Shown here: piece by piece, positions 53,614-63,373 of the stretch
Position numbering within the stretch: position 1 is the stretch's first letter
Layout of the letters: each line of letters begins with the position of its first letter
Origin: DATHBD01 sp035296325
GTDB lineage: Bacteria > Actinomycetota > Actinomycetes > Mycobacteriales > Micromonosporaceae
Direction: 5' to 3'
DNA: 64,000 nt
Assembly (NCBI GenBank): GCA_035296325.1
Contig: DATHBD010000032.1
Span: 186,001-250,000, forward strand
Position numbers and translations under genes: made by a program
Notes under the pieces: generated by a model
Told to the model about the DNA's origin: nothing
Database searches by the model: none
Seen by the model: only the letters and a program-made list of their open reading frames with translations

Positions 53614-54824
53614 ACCCGTTGGACGGCATGGCCGGGGTCCGCGGCCATCGGCATCTCGACCTGGCCCTCCTCGACGATCCGGCCGGCCTGGACCGGGTGG
53701 ATCCGGGTGGGATGCTCCGGGCGACGGCATCCGCGGGTGCGCAGGTCCGCGAGTCCGCCGCGCTCGCCGCGGAGGCGCACCTCGGCTCACTCGCCGAGGA
53801 GGGGCGCCCGCGCGCCGTGGTCGTCGCGGGTGTCGGCACGGCCGGGTTGACCGGTGAGATCCTGGCCACCGTGGCCGGCCCACGATGCCCCGTGCCGGTG
53901 CTGTCACACCGCAGTACCGGCATTCCGGGATGGGTCGGCGCCGCCGACGTGGTGATCGCGGTCTCCGCCTCCGGCCGCTCGCCCGAGGCGCTCGGTGCGG
54001 CGGCCGCGGCCGCCCGCCGGGGAGCCCGGCTCGTCGCCATCGGCGCGCCGGAGTCTGAACTCGAGGCCCTGGCCGAGCGGGCCCGCGCGACCTTCATCGC
54101 GGTGCCCCGCCGGGCCCCCGCGCGGGCCAGCATGTGGGCGCTTGCCGTGCCGGTCCTGCTGGCTGCCCGGGCTCTCGGCCTGGTCAAGGTGAATGAGGCG
54201 GACCTGGCCGAGACGGCCACCCGGCTCGACATGGAGGCGGAGCGCTGCCGTCCGGCGCTGGAGTCGTTCGTCAACCCCGGCAAGGCGCTCGCCCTCGACC
54301 TGGCCCACTCGATCCCGATCATCTGGGGGGCATCGCCGCTGGCCGCCGTGGCGGCGCGGCGATTCGCCGACACCCTGTCCGCGAACGCCCGGTATCCCGC
54401 CGTGGCGGGCGGCCTGGGTGAAGCCGGTCGCGGGCGGGTCGGTCTGCTCGACGGCGTGTACGGCGGCCTGGCCGAGTCCGGGCGGGACATCTTCGCCGAT
54501 CCGACCGACGACGACGAGGAGAGCGCGCTCACCCGGCTGCGCCTGGTTCTGCTGCGCGACGGCGGGCTGACCGCGGAGGACGAGGCCGCCGACGGCGAGC
54601 CGACCGCGGTGGAGGATCGCCGCGCCGACGCCGTGCAGGCGCTGGCCGAGCGGCGTGGCGTCCGGGTGAGCGTGGTGACCGCGGAGGGCGCCTCGGCGTT
54701 GGAGAGATTGGCGTCACTCGTCGCCGTGCCGGATTTCGCCTCGGTCTATCTTGGATTCGCACATGGCCTCGATCCGATGGCCGTGCCGGCCGTGTCCGAA
54801 CTGAAGGACCTGGTGACTCCATGA
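53610..54824 (+). CDS. SIS-domain protein (phosphomannose isomerase-like)
   Basis: 404 residues. A SIS fold is visible: ESAALAAEAHLGSLAEEGRPRAVVVAGVGTAGLTGEIL and AADVVIAVSASGRSPEALGAAAAAARRGARLVAIGAPESELEALAE, followed by a second SIS-like half (SIPIIWGASPLAAVAARRFADTLSANARYPAVAGGLGEAGRGRVGLLDG). It binds phosphosugars and corresponds by position to Rv3256c. It could be a bifunctional phosphoglucose/phosphomannose isomerase, but several catalytic residues are not obvious. GTG start overlapping the Trm112 stop by 4 nt, with GGAGG upstream. Confidence 0.8.
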   Translation: MNPLDGMAGVRGHRHLDLALLDDPAGLDRVDPGGMLRATASAGAQVRESAALAAEAHLGSLAEEGRPRAVVVAGVGTAGLTGEILATVAGPRCPVPVLSHRSTGIPGWVGAADVVIAVSASGRSPEALGAAAAAARRGARLVAIGAPESELEALAERARATFIAVPRRAPARASMWALAVPVLLAARALGLVKVNEADLAETATRLDMEAERCRPALESFVNPGKALALDLAHSIPIIWGASPLAAVAARRFADTLSANARYPAVAGGLGEAGRGRVGLLDGVYGGLAESGRDIFADPTDDDEESALTRLRLVLLRDGGLTAEDEAADGEPTAVEDRRADAVQALAERRGVRVSVVTAEGASALERLASLVAVPDFASVYLGFAHGLDPMAVPAVSELKDLVTP

Positions 54825-54843
54825 GCGAGCGAAGCGAGGCCTG
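54824..54843. repeat. GAGCGAGCGAAGCGAG short repeat
   Basis: TGAGCGAGCGAAGCGAGG directly follows the SIS gene stop. Similar GAGCGAGCGAAGCGAG strings are familiar intergenic repeats in actinobacteria, and a shorter GAGCGAGCGAGAG lies at 53335. Only one clear copy here. Confidence 0.4.
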
Positions 54844-54845
54844 AG

Positions 54846-55850
54846 ATGAGCACCGAGGGCGGTACCCGTGCGGTGGTGGCTGCGCTGCTGGCGAATATCG
54901 GGATCGCCATCAGCAAGTTCATCGCCTTCCTGTTGACCCAGTCCTCGTCGATGCTCGCCGAGTCGATCCACTCCGTCGCCGACTCCGGCAATCAGGTGCT
55001 GCTGCTCATCGGCGGCAAGCGCGCGACCAGGCAGGCCACGCCGACCCACCCTTTCGGGTACGGCCGTGAGCGCTACATCTACGCGTTCATCGTCGCCGTG
55101 GTGCTGTTCTTCGTGGGGGGCGTGTTCGCGCTCTACGAGGCGTACCAGAAGTTCTCCCACCCGCACGCGATCGACAAATATCAGTGGGTGCCGGTGGCCG
55201 TGCTCGTGGTGGCGATCGTGCTGGAGTCGTTCTCCTTCCGCACCGCGATCGTCGAGTCCAACAAGGTCCGGGGCAAGGCGTCCTGGGTCAGCTTCGTGCG
55301 GCGGTCCCGTTCGCCCGAGCTGCCCGTCATCCTGCTCGAAGACCTGGCCGCCCTGCTCGGTCTGATCTTCGCGTTGACCGGGGTGAGCCTGACGCTGATC
55401 ACCCACGACGGATTCTGGGACGCCGTGGGTACCGTCGCCATCGGCATCCTCCTCCTGGTCGTGGCCTGCCTCCTCGCGGTGGAGATGAAGAGTCTGCTGG
55501 TCGGGGAGTCGGCCGATCCGGAGCAGATCCTGGCAATCGAGCGCGCCATCGTGGCCGGTCCGGAGATCGAACGGATCATTCACATGCGCACGGTCCACCT
55601 CGGGCCGGACGAGCTACTGGTGGCCGCCAAGATCGCCGTCCGTCAGACCGACTCGGCCGCCGACGTGGCGCGGGGCATCGACCTCACCGAGGGGCGGATC
55701 CGGGAAGCCGTGCCGATCGCCCGGGTGATCTACCTCGAGCCCGACATCTACCGCGCGTCCGCCGCGCCGCCGCCGGCGGCGACCGCACCGCACGTCGACG
55801 GGCCGGCGGAGCCGGTCGCGGACGGACGGGCACCCGCCGGGGCGGGCTGA
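54846..55850 (+). CDS. cation diffusion facilitator family transporter
   Basis: 334 residues. Six membrane helices in the first 210 residues: the TM2 metal motif is AESIHSVADSGNQ (H-x3-D), and TM5 reads ILLEDLAALLGL, with a Glu/Asp pair in place of the usual H-x3-D. The C-terminal cytoplasmic domain (RTVHLGPDELLVAAKIAV) is the usual regulatory ferredoxin-like fold. Expected to export Zn2+, Mn2+ or a related divalent ion. In the operon with manA, which depends on zinc, though that may be coincidence. Confidence 0.88.
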   Translation: MSTEGGTRAVVAALLANIGIAISKFIAFLLTQSSSMLAESIHSVADSGNQVLLLIGGKRATRQATPTHPFGYGRERYIYAFIVAVVLFFVGGVFALYEAYQKFSHPHAIDKYQWVPVAVLVVAIVLESFSFRTAIVESNKVRGKASWVSFVRRSRSPELPVILLEDLAALLGLIFALTGVSLTLITHDGFWDAVGTVAIGILLLVVACLLAVEMKSLLVGESADPEQILAIERAIVAGPEIERIIHMRTVHLGPDELLVAAKIAVRQTDSAADVARGIDLTEGRIREAVPIARVIYLEPDIYRASAAPPPAATAPHVDGPAEPVADGRAPAGAG

Positions 55851-55851
55851 G

Positions 55852-57159
55852 ATGCGGCTGCTTCAGGGTTCGATCCGCGGGTACGCCTGGGGGTCCCGCA
55901 CCGCGATCGCCACACTGCAGGGCCGGCCGGTCCCGACCCCCGAGCCGGAGGCGGAGCTCTGGCTCGGGGCACACCCGAGCGCGCCCGCACTGGTGCGGGA
56001 CGGTCTGGCGGGGGACGGCGCTGCCGGTCGGCCGCTGACCGACATCATCGCCGCGGACCCGGCAGGGGTACTCGGCGACGAGACTGTCGCGCAGTTCGGG
56101 CAGCGGCTGCCCTTCCTGCTCAAGGTGCTGGCCGCGGCACAGCCGCTGTCGTTGCAGGCACATCCGGATCTTGATCAGGCCAGGGCCGGATTCGCCGCCG
56201 AGCAGGCGGCCGGTGCCGATCCCTCGGCCCGCAACTACGTGGACGACTGGCACAAACCCGAGCTGCTTGTGGCCGTTGAGCCGTTCGACGCGCTGTGCGG
56301 GTTCCGGGATCCGTCGATCTCCGCCGATCTGCTCGGCGCGCTGGATCTGCCGGCGTTGCGGCCGGCCGTTGCCGCGCTGCGCGCAGCGGACCCGGCGACG
56401 GGGCTGCGTGACGCCGTACACGGGCTCCTGACCCTGCCCGCCGAGGACCTCCCGGCGCTGGTCGACCTGGTTGCCGAGCGGGCCGCGGACCTGCTGGCCG
56501 CTCGGGCGGTCGATGGCGCGGCGGTCGATGGCGCGGCGGTCGATTGCGCGGCGGTCGATGGCGCGGCGGTCGATGGCGCGGCTGTGGATGCGGTGGCACA
56601 TGCGTCGTACCGGCTGGTGACCGAGCTGGCGCAGCGGTACCCGGGCGACGCCGGGGTGCTGGTGGCGATGCTGCTCAACCGCGTCACGCTGCAACCCGGC
56701 GAGGCGGTGTGGATGCCGGCCGGCAACCTGCACGCCTACCTGGCCGGCGTCGGCGTCGAGATCATGGCGGCCAGCGACAACGTGCTGCGTGGCGGCCTGA
56801 CCCCGAAGCATGTTGACGTCGCCGAGCTTCTGCGGATCCTGCGCTTCGAGGTCTTGGACACGCCAGTGCTCCGGCCGACGGCGTCCGGGCCCGGCGTGGT
56901 GACCTGGCCGGTGCCGGTGGCCGACTTCACACTCCACCGGGCGGCCGTTGCCGGCGACGCCCCGGTGCGGCTGCCGGGCGGCGGACCTCGGATCCTGCTC
57001 TGCCTCCGCGGGTCGGTTCAGGCCGATGACGGTGCGGGGAGCGTGTTGTTGCACGGTGGCCAAGCCGCGTTCGCACCGGCCTCCGCCGGCCCGATCGAGG
57101 TTCGGGTCAACGACAGCGCCGGCACCGCGGAGGTCTACCAGGCCGGTACCGGTACGTGA
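55852..57159 (+). CDS. manA: mannose-6-phosphate isomerase, class I
   Basis: 435 residues, cupin zinc enzyme interconverting fructose-6-phosphate and mannose-6-phosphate. YAWGSRTAI, LLKVLAAAQPLSLQAHPD (zinc ligands), NYVDDWHKPELLVAVEPFDALCGF and MPAGNLHAYLAGVGVEIMAASDNVLRGGLTPKHVDVAELLRIL are clear. A tandem run of VDGAA units (residues 219-243) inside the middle domain comes from a 15-bp DNA repeat at 56506-56580. It starts one base after the CDF stop. Confidence 0.94.
   Translation: MRLLQGSIRGYAWGSRTAIATLQGRPVPTPEPEAELWLGAHPSAPALVRDGLAGDGAAGRPLTDIIAADPAGVLGDETVAQFGQRLPFLLKVLAAAQPLSLQAHPDLDQARAGFAAEQAAGADPSARNYVDDWHKPELLVAVEPFDALCGFRDPSISADLLGALDLPALRPAVAALRAADPATGLRDAVHGLLTLPAEDLPALVDLVAERAADLLAARAVDGAAVDGAAVDCAAVDGAAVDGAAVDAVAHASYRLVTELAQRYPGDAGVLVAMLLNRVTLQPGEAVWMPAGNLHAYLAGVGVEIMAASDNVLRGGLTPKHVDVAELLRILRFEVLDTPVLRPTASGPGVVTWPVPVADFTLHRAAVAGDAPVRLPGGGPRILLCLRGSVQADDGAGSVLLHGGQAAFAPASAGPIEVRVNDSAGTAEVYQAGTGT
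56506..56580. repeat. 15-bp in-frame tandem repeat inside manA
   Basis: GCGGTCGATGGCGCG, five copies (one with a T change), encoding AVDGA units. Length-neutral for the frame. Confidence 0.95.
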
Positions 57160-57378
57160 ATTGCACTCGGATGCCGCACTCGTCCTCCACGTGCCGTGAG
57201 TGCCCGACAACGCAACGCTCTGCTGTCAGTCATCCGGGTCGCGAGCGCGGAACTCCGCCGAGCCCAGGCACGCGGCGGCACGACGCGTCCAACCGGCCGG
57301 CGACCGATGGGGCCGCACGTTCCCGCGCATCGCGCCGTAAGCTTGAGCGGCCCCCTCATCCAAGAAGCAGGAGAACGC

Positions 57379-58851
<1,473 letters not shown>

Positions 58852-58918
58852 CCCGCAGCGCGATCACTGCTCTCGCAGCAGTGTGTTCGGAGCTCCAGGA
58901 CTGCTCAGCTTCATGACT

Positions 58919-58959
58919 ACAGGGCCGGGGCGGCTGAATTCGAGCCGCCCCGGCCCTGT
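58919..58959 (+). terminator. ahcY terminator hairpin
   Basis: ACAGGGCCGGGGCGGCT (58919-58935) and its perfect reverse complement (58943-58959) flank GAATTCG: a 17-bp stem with 7-nt loop, 68 bp past the stop codon. Very strong and not followed by Ts. Confidence 0.85.
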
Positions 58960-59054
58960 GGCTTGAGGCATGCGGCTGGTTCACAACGGGGGCCGGGACT
59001 GCTGCGGCCCAGCCGATGCTCGGGCTGAGCCAACGTCGGATCCGGTTGGCGCGG

Positions 59055-59230
59055 GCCCGGCGGCTCGGCCCCAGCGGCAAGGCCCCGGCGGCGCGGCCCC
59101 AGCGGCGCGGCCCCGGCGGCAAGGCCCCGGCGGCGCGGCCCCAGCGGCGGGCCGCGGCGGCTCGGTCCCAGCGGCGGAGTCCGGCGGCGGAGTCCCGGCG
59201 GCAGGCACCGGCGGCGGGCCCCAGCGGCGG
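59055..59230. repeat. GC-rich minisatellite
   Basis: Degenerate units built from GGCCCCAGCGGC, AAGGCCCCGGCGGC and GCGCGGCCCC alternate for about 175 bp. Spacing is irregular and there are no distinct spacers, so this is not CRISPR. Confidence 0.85.
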
Positions 59231-59346
59231 AGACGATTGGGAGATGCGCGGCTTACCGGCGCGTCCGGCGGCTGGTCGGTTATGCCCAGCATGTACGACA
59301 TTTCAGAACAGAACCCGCCCTCGTGACGGCGATTTACCACCCGTTC

Positions 59347-59412
59347 GGGGACAAAGTCTGTCCCTTGACCCGATATGCATGGGGCAGTTGAGGTCCCTGC
59401 ATAACGGGACAG
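59347..59412 (+). promoter_or_regulatory. mutually exclusive hairpins upstream of the ABC operon
   Basis: TGTCCC (59359-59364) can pair with GGGACA just before it (59348-59353) or, as CTGTCCC, with GGGACAG (59406-59412). Between them a third stem joins CCCG.ATGCA.GGG to CCCTGCAT..CGGG (59369-59408). Such alternatives are typical of leader-RNA switches, but no known class fits. Confidence 0.35.
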
Positions 59413-59495
59413 TCACGAAACATGCCTCCCCCTTTGCAGGTGGGCCCGGCCGTCGTTTGCTTTAGGCACTACGACGCAGCCCGGCGAGCGTTCGA

Positions 59496-59511
59496 GCCCA
59501 CCACGGTGGGC
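59496..59511 (+). terminator. hairpin before the binding-protein gene
   Basis: GCCCACC and GGTGGGC flank AC and are followed by CTCCTTT, the nearest thing to an intrinsic terminator in the window. It lies 42 bp before the start codon, where it might attenuate the transporter mRNA. Confidence 0.45.
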
Positions 59512-59553
59512 CTCCTTTGATGCGCCGGTTGCGGTAGCTGACCTGGAGGAAAC

Positions 59554-61308
59554 ATGCTTATTCGATCAAGGCGGTTCCGCGGCCTTGTCGTGCTTGCCGG
59601 AGCGTCGGTGCTCGCCGTTGCCGGCTGTGGCGGCGGCAGTGACGAGCCCGCCGACAAGTCGACCGCCGCGGCGGCTGGCTTCGAGGCGTGCAAGGACCAG
59701 CCCAACGAGTGCAACAAGGGCGGGACCAAACCCGGTGGCCAGATCGTCTATGTCCAGGAGCAGGACATCGCGACCTGGAACACGCCCAGCTCGGACGGTG
59801 GCCATTACGGCACCGTCGTGATGATGAACGGCGTGCTCCCGAGCGTCTACATCCCCGCGCCGGACCTGCTGCCCAAGCTCAACACCGACCTGATCGTGGA
59901 CGAGCCGAAGGTCACCAACGAGAGCCCGCAGACGGTGGTGTACAAGATCCGTCCGGAGGCGGTCTGGAGCGACGGCACACCGATCTCGGCCGACGACTTC
60001 ATCTACCAGTTCAAGACGCGCAACACGAAGGACTGCCCGAAGTGCGCCACGTCCAGCAGCACCGGCTACGACACGATGGCGAGCGTGGTCGGCTCCGACG
60101 GCGGTAAGACCGTGACCGTGACCTGGCAGCCGGGCAAGCCGTACAGCGACTGGCGGAACGCGTTCGACGCGCTCTACCCGGCGCATATCGCGAAGGCGGC
60201 CGGCGGCGTGGACACCCCGGAGGGTCTGGCCGCGTCGTGGGACGCGTTCGGCAAGACCGTTCCCAAGTGGTCCGGTGGGCCGTACCAGATCGAAAGCTAC
60301 GCCGAGGGCCAGCAGCTGATCCAGGTGCCGAACCCGAAGTGGTACGGCAAAACGAAGCCCGCGCTCGAGAAGGTCATCTACAAGATCGTCACGGACCAGT
60401 CGTCGTTCGTCCCTGCGTTGCAGAACAACGAGGTGCAGGCCGGCGAGCCGATCCCGAACGTCGACATGGTCAACCAGATCAAGCAGATGGCAGACGTGAA
60501 CAGCCGGGTCAGCGGTGGTCTCAGCTACGAGCACATCGACCTCAACCTGCAGAACAAGTTCCTGGCCGACAAGCCGCTGCGCGAGGCGATCTTCCGGGTG
60601 ATCAACGTGCAGGGCATCATCGACCGGACCGTGGGTCAGTTCTACACCGAGGCGAAGCCGCTCTACAGCCACAACTTCATGCCCGCGAGCAAGTACTTCA
60701 AGGACACCGTCTCCGCCACCGGCGCCGGTAAGGGTGAGGTCGACGCGGCCAAGAAGGTGCTCACCGACGCCGGCTACACCGGCGTCGGCACGGACCTGAA
60801 GACGAAGACCGGTGACGACGTACCGGCGCTGCGGATGCGGCACACCGTGGGCAACGTCAACCGGGCGGCCACCGCCGAGCTGGTGCAGCGCTACGTCAAG
60901 GAACTGGGCATCGACGTCACGATCCAGACGACCGAGGACCTCAGCACCACCCTGGACACCGGCGACTTCGACCTGATCGTCTTCGCCTGGGTCAACTCGC
61001 CGTACTTCCTCTCCGGCGCCGACCAGATCTGGGCGACCGCCAGTGAGAGCAACTTCGGCAAATGGAGCAATCCCGAGGCCGAGGCTCTGCTCAAGGAGGC
61101 GGTGCAGCAGATGGACCAGCAGAAGGGCGCCGACCTGCTGAACCGGGCCGACGAGCTGCTGTCGAAGGACTTCTACTCGCTGCCGCTCTTCCAGCGGCCG
61201 ACGTTCATGGTGGTCAAGAAGGACTACGCCAACATCCGTCCGAACACGACCTCGACGGGCCCCACCTACAACATCCACGAGTGGGGCATGAGGGCGACCA
61301 CACAGTAG
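59554..61308 (+). CDS. ABC transporter substrate-binding lipoprotein (SBP_bac_5)
   Basis: 584 residues. Lipoprotein signal peptide with lipobox VAGC (Cys25). Family 5 extracellular solute-binding domain: GGQIVYVQEQDIATWN, LIVDEPKVTNESPQTVVYKIRPEAVWSDGTPISADDFIYQFKT, PLREAIFRVINVQGIIDRT, DTGDFDLIVFAWV. These bind peptides, nickel or other solutes; the ligand cannot be deduced. GGAGGAAAC before the ATG. First gene of the operon with two permeases and an ATPase. Confidence 0.9.
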   Translation: MLIRSRRFRGLVVLAGASVLAVAGCGGGSDEPADKSTAAAAGFEACKDQPNECNKGGTKPGGQIVYVQEQDIATWNTPSSDGGHYGTVVMMNGVLPSVYIPAPDLLPKLNTDLIVDEPKVTNESPQTVVYKIRPEAVWSDGTPISADDFIYQFKTRNTKDCPKCATSSSTGYDTMASVVGSDGGKTVTVTWQPGKPYSDWRNAFDALYPAHIAKAAGGVDTPEGLAASWDAFGKTVPKWSGGPYQIESYAEGQQLIQVPNPKWYGKTKPALEKVIYKIVTDQSSFVPALQNNEVQAGEPIPNVDMVNQIKQMADVNSRVSGGLSYEHIDLNLQNKFLADKPLREAIFRVINVQGIIDRTVGQFYTEAKPLYSHNFMPASKYFKDTVSATGAGKGEVDAAKKVLTDAGYTGVGTDLKTKTGDDVPALRMRHTVGNVNRAATAELVQRYVKELGIDVTIQTTEDLSTTLDTGDFDLIVFAWVNSPYFLSGADQIWATASESNFGKWSNPEAEALLKEAVQQMDQQKGADLLNRADELLSKDFYSLPLFQRPTFMVVKKDYANIRPNTTSTGPTYNIHEWGMRATTQ

Positions 61309-61331
61309 GGTCCCCTGCATATATCGGTGGT

Positions 61332-61349
61332 GGACCCGGGCCCGGGTCC
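61332..61349. repeat. perfect GC palindrome after the binding-protein gene
   Basis: GGACCCGGGCCCGGGTCC reads the same on both strands. It is a possible partial terminator that lowers permease expression relative to the binding protein. Confidence 0.55.
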
Positions 61350-61365
61350 GTGGTCCTGGGTTCTT

Positions 61366-61406
61366 GGTCCGGGGTCCGGGGTCCGGGGTCCGGGGTCCGG
61401 GGTTCC
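61366..61406. repeat. 7-bp tandem repeat
   Basis: GGTCCGG repeated five times plus a partial copy, between the binding-protein and permease genes. Confidence 0.9.
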
Positions 61407-61443
61407 GCCACCGTAGTACCGCACCGTTGAGCGGAGACGACAC

Positions 61444-62430
61444 ATGTTGGGGTACACGGTTCGCCGGCTGCTGGCCGGCATTCCGGTGCTCATCGCCGCG
61501 TCCGCGCTGGTCTACTTCCTGGTCGCGATCGCCGGAAACCCGCTGGAGCCGTTGCTGCTGCGCAGCCCTCCGGCGCCGCCGGCAACGATCGCGCTGGTCT
61601 CGGAGCGGCTGAACCTCGACGTCCCGGTGTGGCAGCGTTATCTGGAGTGGCTGTGGGGCGTGGTGAGCCGCGGCGACTTCGGCCCGTCCGTGCAGGAGAA
61701 CTACGACATCGGCGCCAACCTGCGCGACCGCGGGATCGTGACCCTGCGCCTGGTCTCCGTCGCGATGCTGCTGGCCCTGATCTTCGCGGTGATCAACGGC
61801 GTGATCAGTGCCGTGAAGCAGTACTCCCCGTTCGACTACTCGGTGACCTTCACCGGCTTCCTCTTCCTGGCGATGCCGTCGTTCTGGCTGGCGCTGGTCC
61901 TCAAGCACCTGGCCGTCGAGTACAACATCGGCACCGGCAACACCACGTTCTTCACCATCGGTGAGGCGTCCCCGGACACCAGCGGCTTCAGCACCTGGGA
62001 GAAGTTCACCGACATCGCCGGGCACATGGTCCTGCCGACCACGGCACTCGCGCTGATCTCGTACGCCGCGTGGAGCCGGTTCCAGCGTGCCGCGATGCTG
62101 GAGGTGCTCAACAGCGACTACGTGCGCCTGGCCCGCGCCAAAGGCCTGCGCTGGGGCCGGGTGCTGACCAGGCACGCACTGCGTACCGCCCTCATCCCGC
62201 TCACCACGGTGACGGCGCTGGACGTGGCGGCTGTGCTGGGCGGCGCCGTCGTCACCGAGACGGTCTTCAACTGGAACGGGCTCGGGCGGATGTTCATCCG
62301 GGGCATCCAGTTGCAGGACACCAACGCCGTCGCCGCGTGGCTGCTGCTGGCCGGCTTCGTGGTCGTGGCGTTCAACATCATCGCGGATCTGCTCTACGCG
62401 GTGCTCGATCCGAGGATCCGGTATGAGTGA
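61444..62430 (+). CDS. ABC transporter permease, DppB type
   Basis: 328 residues with about six membrane helices. The N terminus GYTVRRLLAGIPVLIAASALVYFLV is the DppB/OppB signature; the cytoplasmic EAA loop (YVRLARAKGLRWGRVLTRHALRTALIPL) contacts the ATPase. An extracellular segment between about 165 and 190 is longer than usual. It follows the binding protein across 135 bp of repeats and overlaps the next gene by 8 nt. Confidence 0.93.
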   Translation: MLGYTVRRLLAGIPVLIAASALVYFLVAIAGNPLEPLLLRSPPAPPATIALVSERLNLDVPVWQRYLEWLWGVVSRGDFGPSVQENYDIGANLRDRGIVTLRLVSVAMLLALIFAVINGVISAVKQYSPFDYSVTFTGFLFLAMPSFWLALVLKHLAVEYNIGTGNTTFFTIGEASPDTSGFSTWEKFTDIAGHMVLPTTALALISYAAWSRFQRAAMLEVLNSDYVRLARAKGLRWGRVLTRHALRTALIPLTTVTALDVAAVLGGAVVTETVFNWNGLGRMFIRGIQLQDTNAVAAWLLLAGFVVVAFNIIADLLYAVLDPRIRYE

Positions 62431-63373
62431 GATGAGCCCGGTCCACGTCGGTGCGGTGACCGAGCCGGGCACCGGCCCGACCCAGCGTGTCGGGCCGGAT
62501 CGCGAGTTCACCGTTCGTGAGCGCAGCCAGACCCGCATGGTGCTGAGTCGGTTCTTCCGGCACCGGCTCGCCGTGGCGAGTCTCGTGGTCCTGGGACTGA
62601 TCGTGGTGTTCGCGTTCGTGGGGCCGCTGCTGTGGACGTACGACCATCTCGACATCACCGATGACCTGTCACATCCGCCGTCCGGCCGGCATCCGTTCGG
62701 CACCGACTCCGTCGGGCACGACACGATGGCGCAGGTGATGCGCGGCATCCAGCAGTCCATCAAGATCGCGCTGTCGGTGGCGCTCATCTCGACCGTGATC
62801 GGCTCGATCTTCGGGGCGGTCGCCGGCTACTACCGGGGTCGTGCCGACACCGTGATGATGCGCGTGGTGGACATCCTGTTGACGATCCCGGTCATCGCAC
62901 TGGCCGCGGCCCTGGGCTTCCTGGGCTTCTCATCGGGGAACTGGTGGGCGATCGCCGTCGTCCTCGGGGCGCTGGGTTGGCCGTACGTCTCCAGGGTCGT
63001 GCGTGGTGTCGTGCTGTCCCTGCGCGAGCAGGAGTTCGTGGAGGCCGCCCGGGCGCTCGGTGCCAGCGACGCGCGGATCATCATGCGACATCTGCTGCCG
63101 AACGCAGTCGGGCCGATCATCGTGGTCGCCACGATCTACGTCGCGGCCGCGATCCTCTCCGAGACTGCCCTGTCGTTCCTCGGATTCGGTGTCCGGGCGC
63201 CGGACACCTCGCTGGGCCTGATGGTGACCCTCGCCAAGGATGCCCTGCAGACCCGGCCGTGGCTGTTCTACCTGCCCGGCATCTTCATCATCCTGATCGC
63301 CTTGACGATCAACTTCATCGGGGACGGTCTGCGCGACGCATTCGACCCTCGACAGACGAGGGTGCGCCAGTGA
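62423..63373 (+). CDS. ABC transporter permease, DppC type
   Basis: 316 residues. The N-terminal RTRMVLSRFFRHRLAVASLVVLGLIVVFAFVGPLLW is the OppC-N domain; the EAA loop is FVEAARALGASDARIIMRHLLPNAVGPIIV, and the end FIGDGLRDAFDPRQTR is typical. It pairs with the DppB-type permease to form the channel. Overlaps the upstream gene by 8 nt and the ATPase start by 4 nt, so the operon is translationally coupled. Confidence 0.94.
   Translation: MSEMSPVHVGAVTEPGTGPTQRVGPDREFTVRERSQTRMVLSRFFRHRLAVASLVVLGLIVVFAFVGPLLWTYDHLDITDDLSHPPSGRHPFGTDSVGHDTMAQVMRGIQQSIKIALSVALISTVIGSIFGAVAGYYRGRADTVMMRVVDILLTIPVIALAAALGFLGFSSGNWWAIAVVLGALGWPYVSRVVRGVVLSLREQEFVEAARALGASDARIIMRHLLPNAVGPIIVVATIYVAAAILSETALSFLGFGVRAPDTSLGLMVTLAKDALQTRPWLFYLPGIFIILIALTINFIGDGLRDAFDPRQTRVRQ

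Larger units (their letters stand above)
58852..59553. other. 702-bp intergenic region between ahcY and the ABC transporter
   Basis: Contains the ahcY terminator, a GC-rich minisatellite (59055-59230), an area of alternative hairpins (59347-59412) and a hairpin at 59496-59511. No gene; the frames across the minisatellite are repeat artefacts. Confidence 0.7.

Noticed and set aside
57160..57378. SAH riboswitch before ahcY
   Set aside because: I could not find the conserved core of the known SAH riboswitch in the 219-bp leader.
58970..59465. Frames across the GC minisatellite encoding Ala/Arg/Gly repeats
   Set aside because: Composition comes from the DNA repeat; no ribosome binding site and no conserved motif.
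59566..62787. A 1073-residue minus-strand frame opposite the ABC transporter
   Set aside because: Same shadow effect; all of it lies opposite well-recognised transporter genes.
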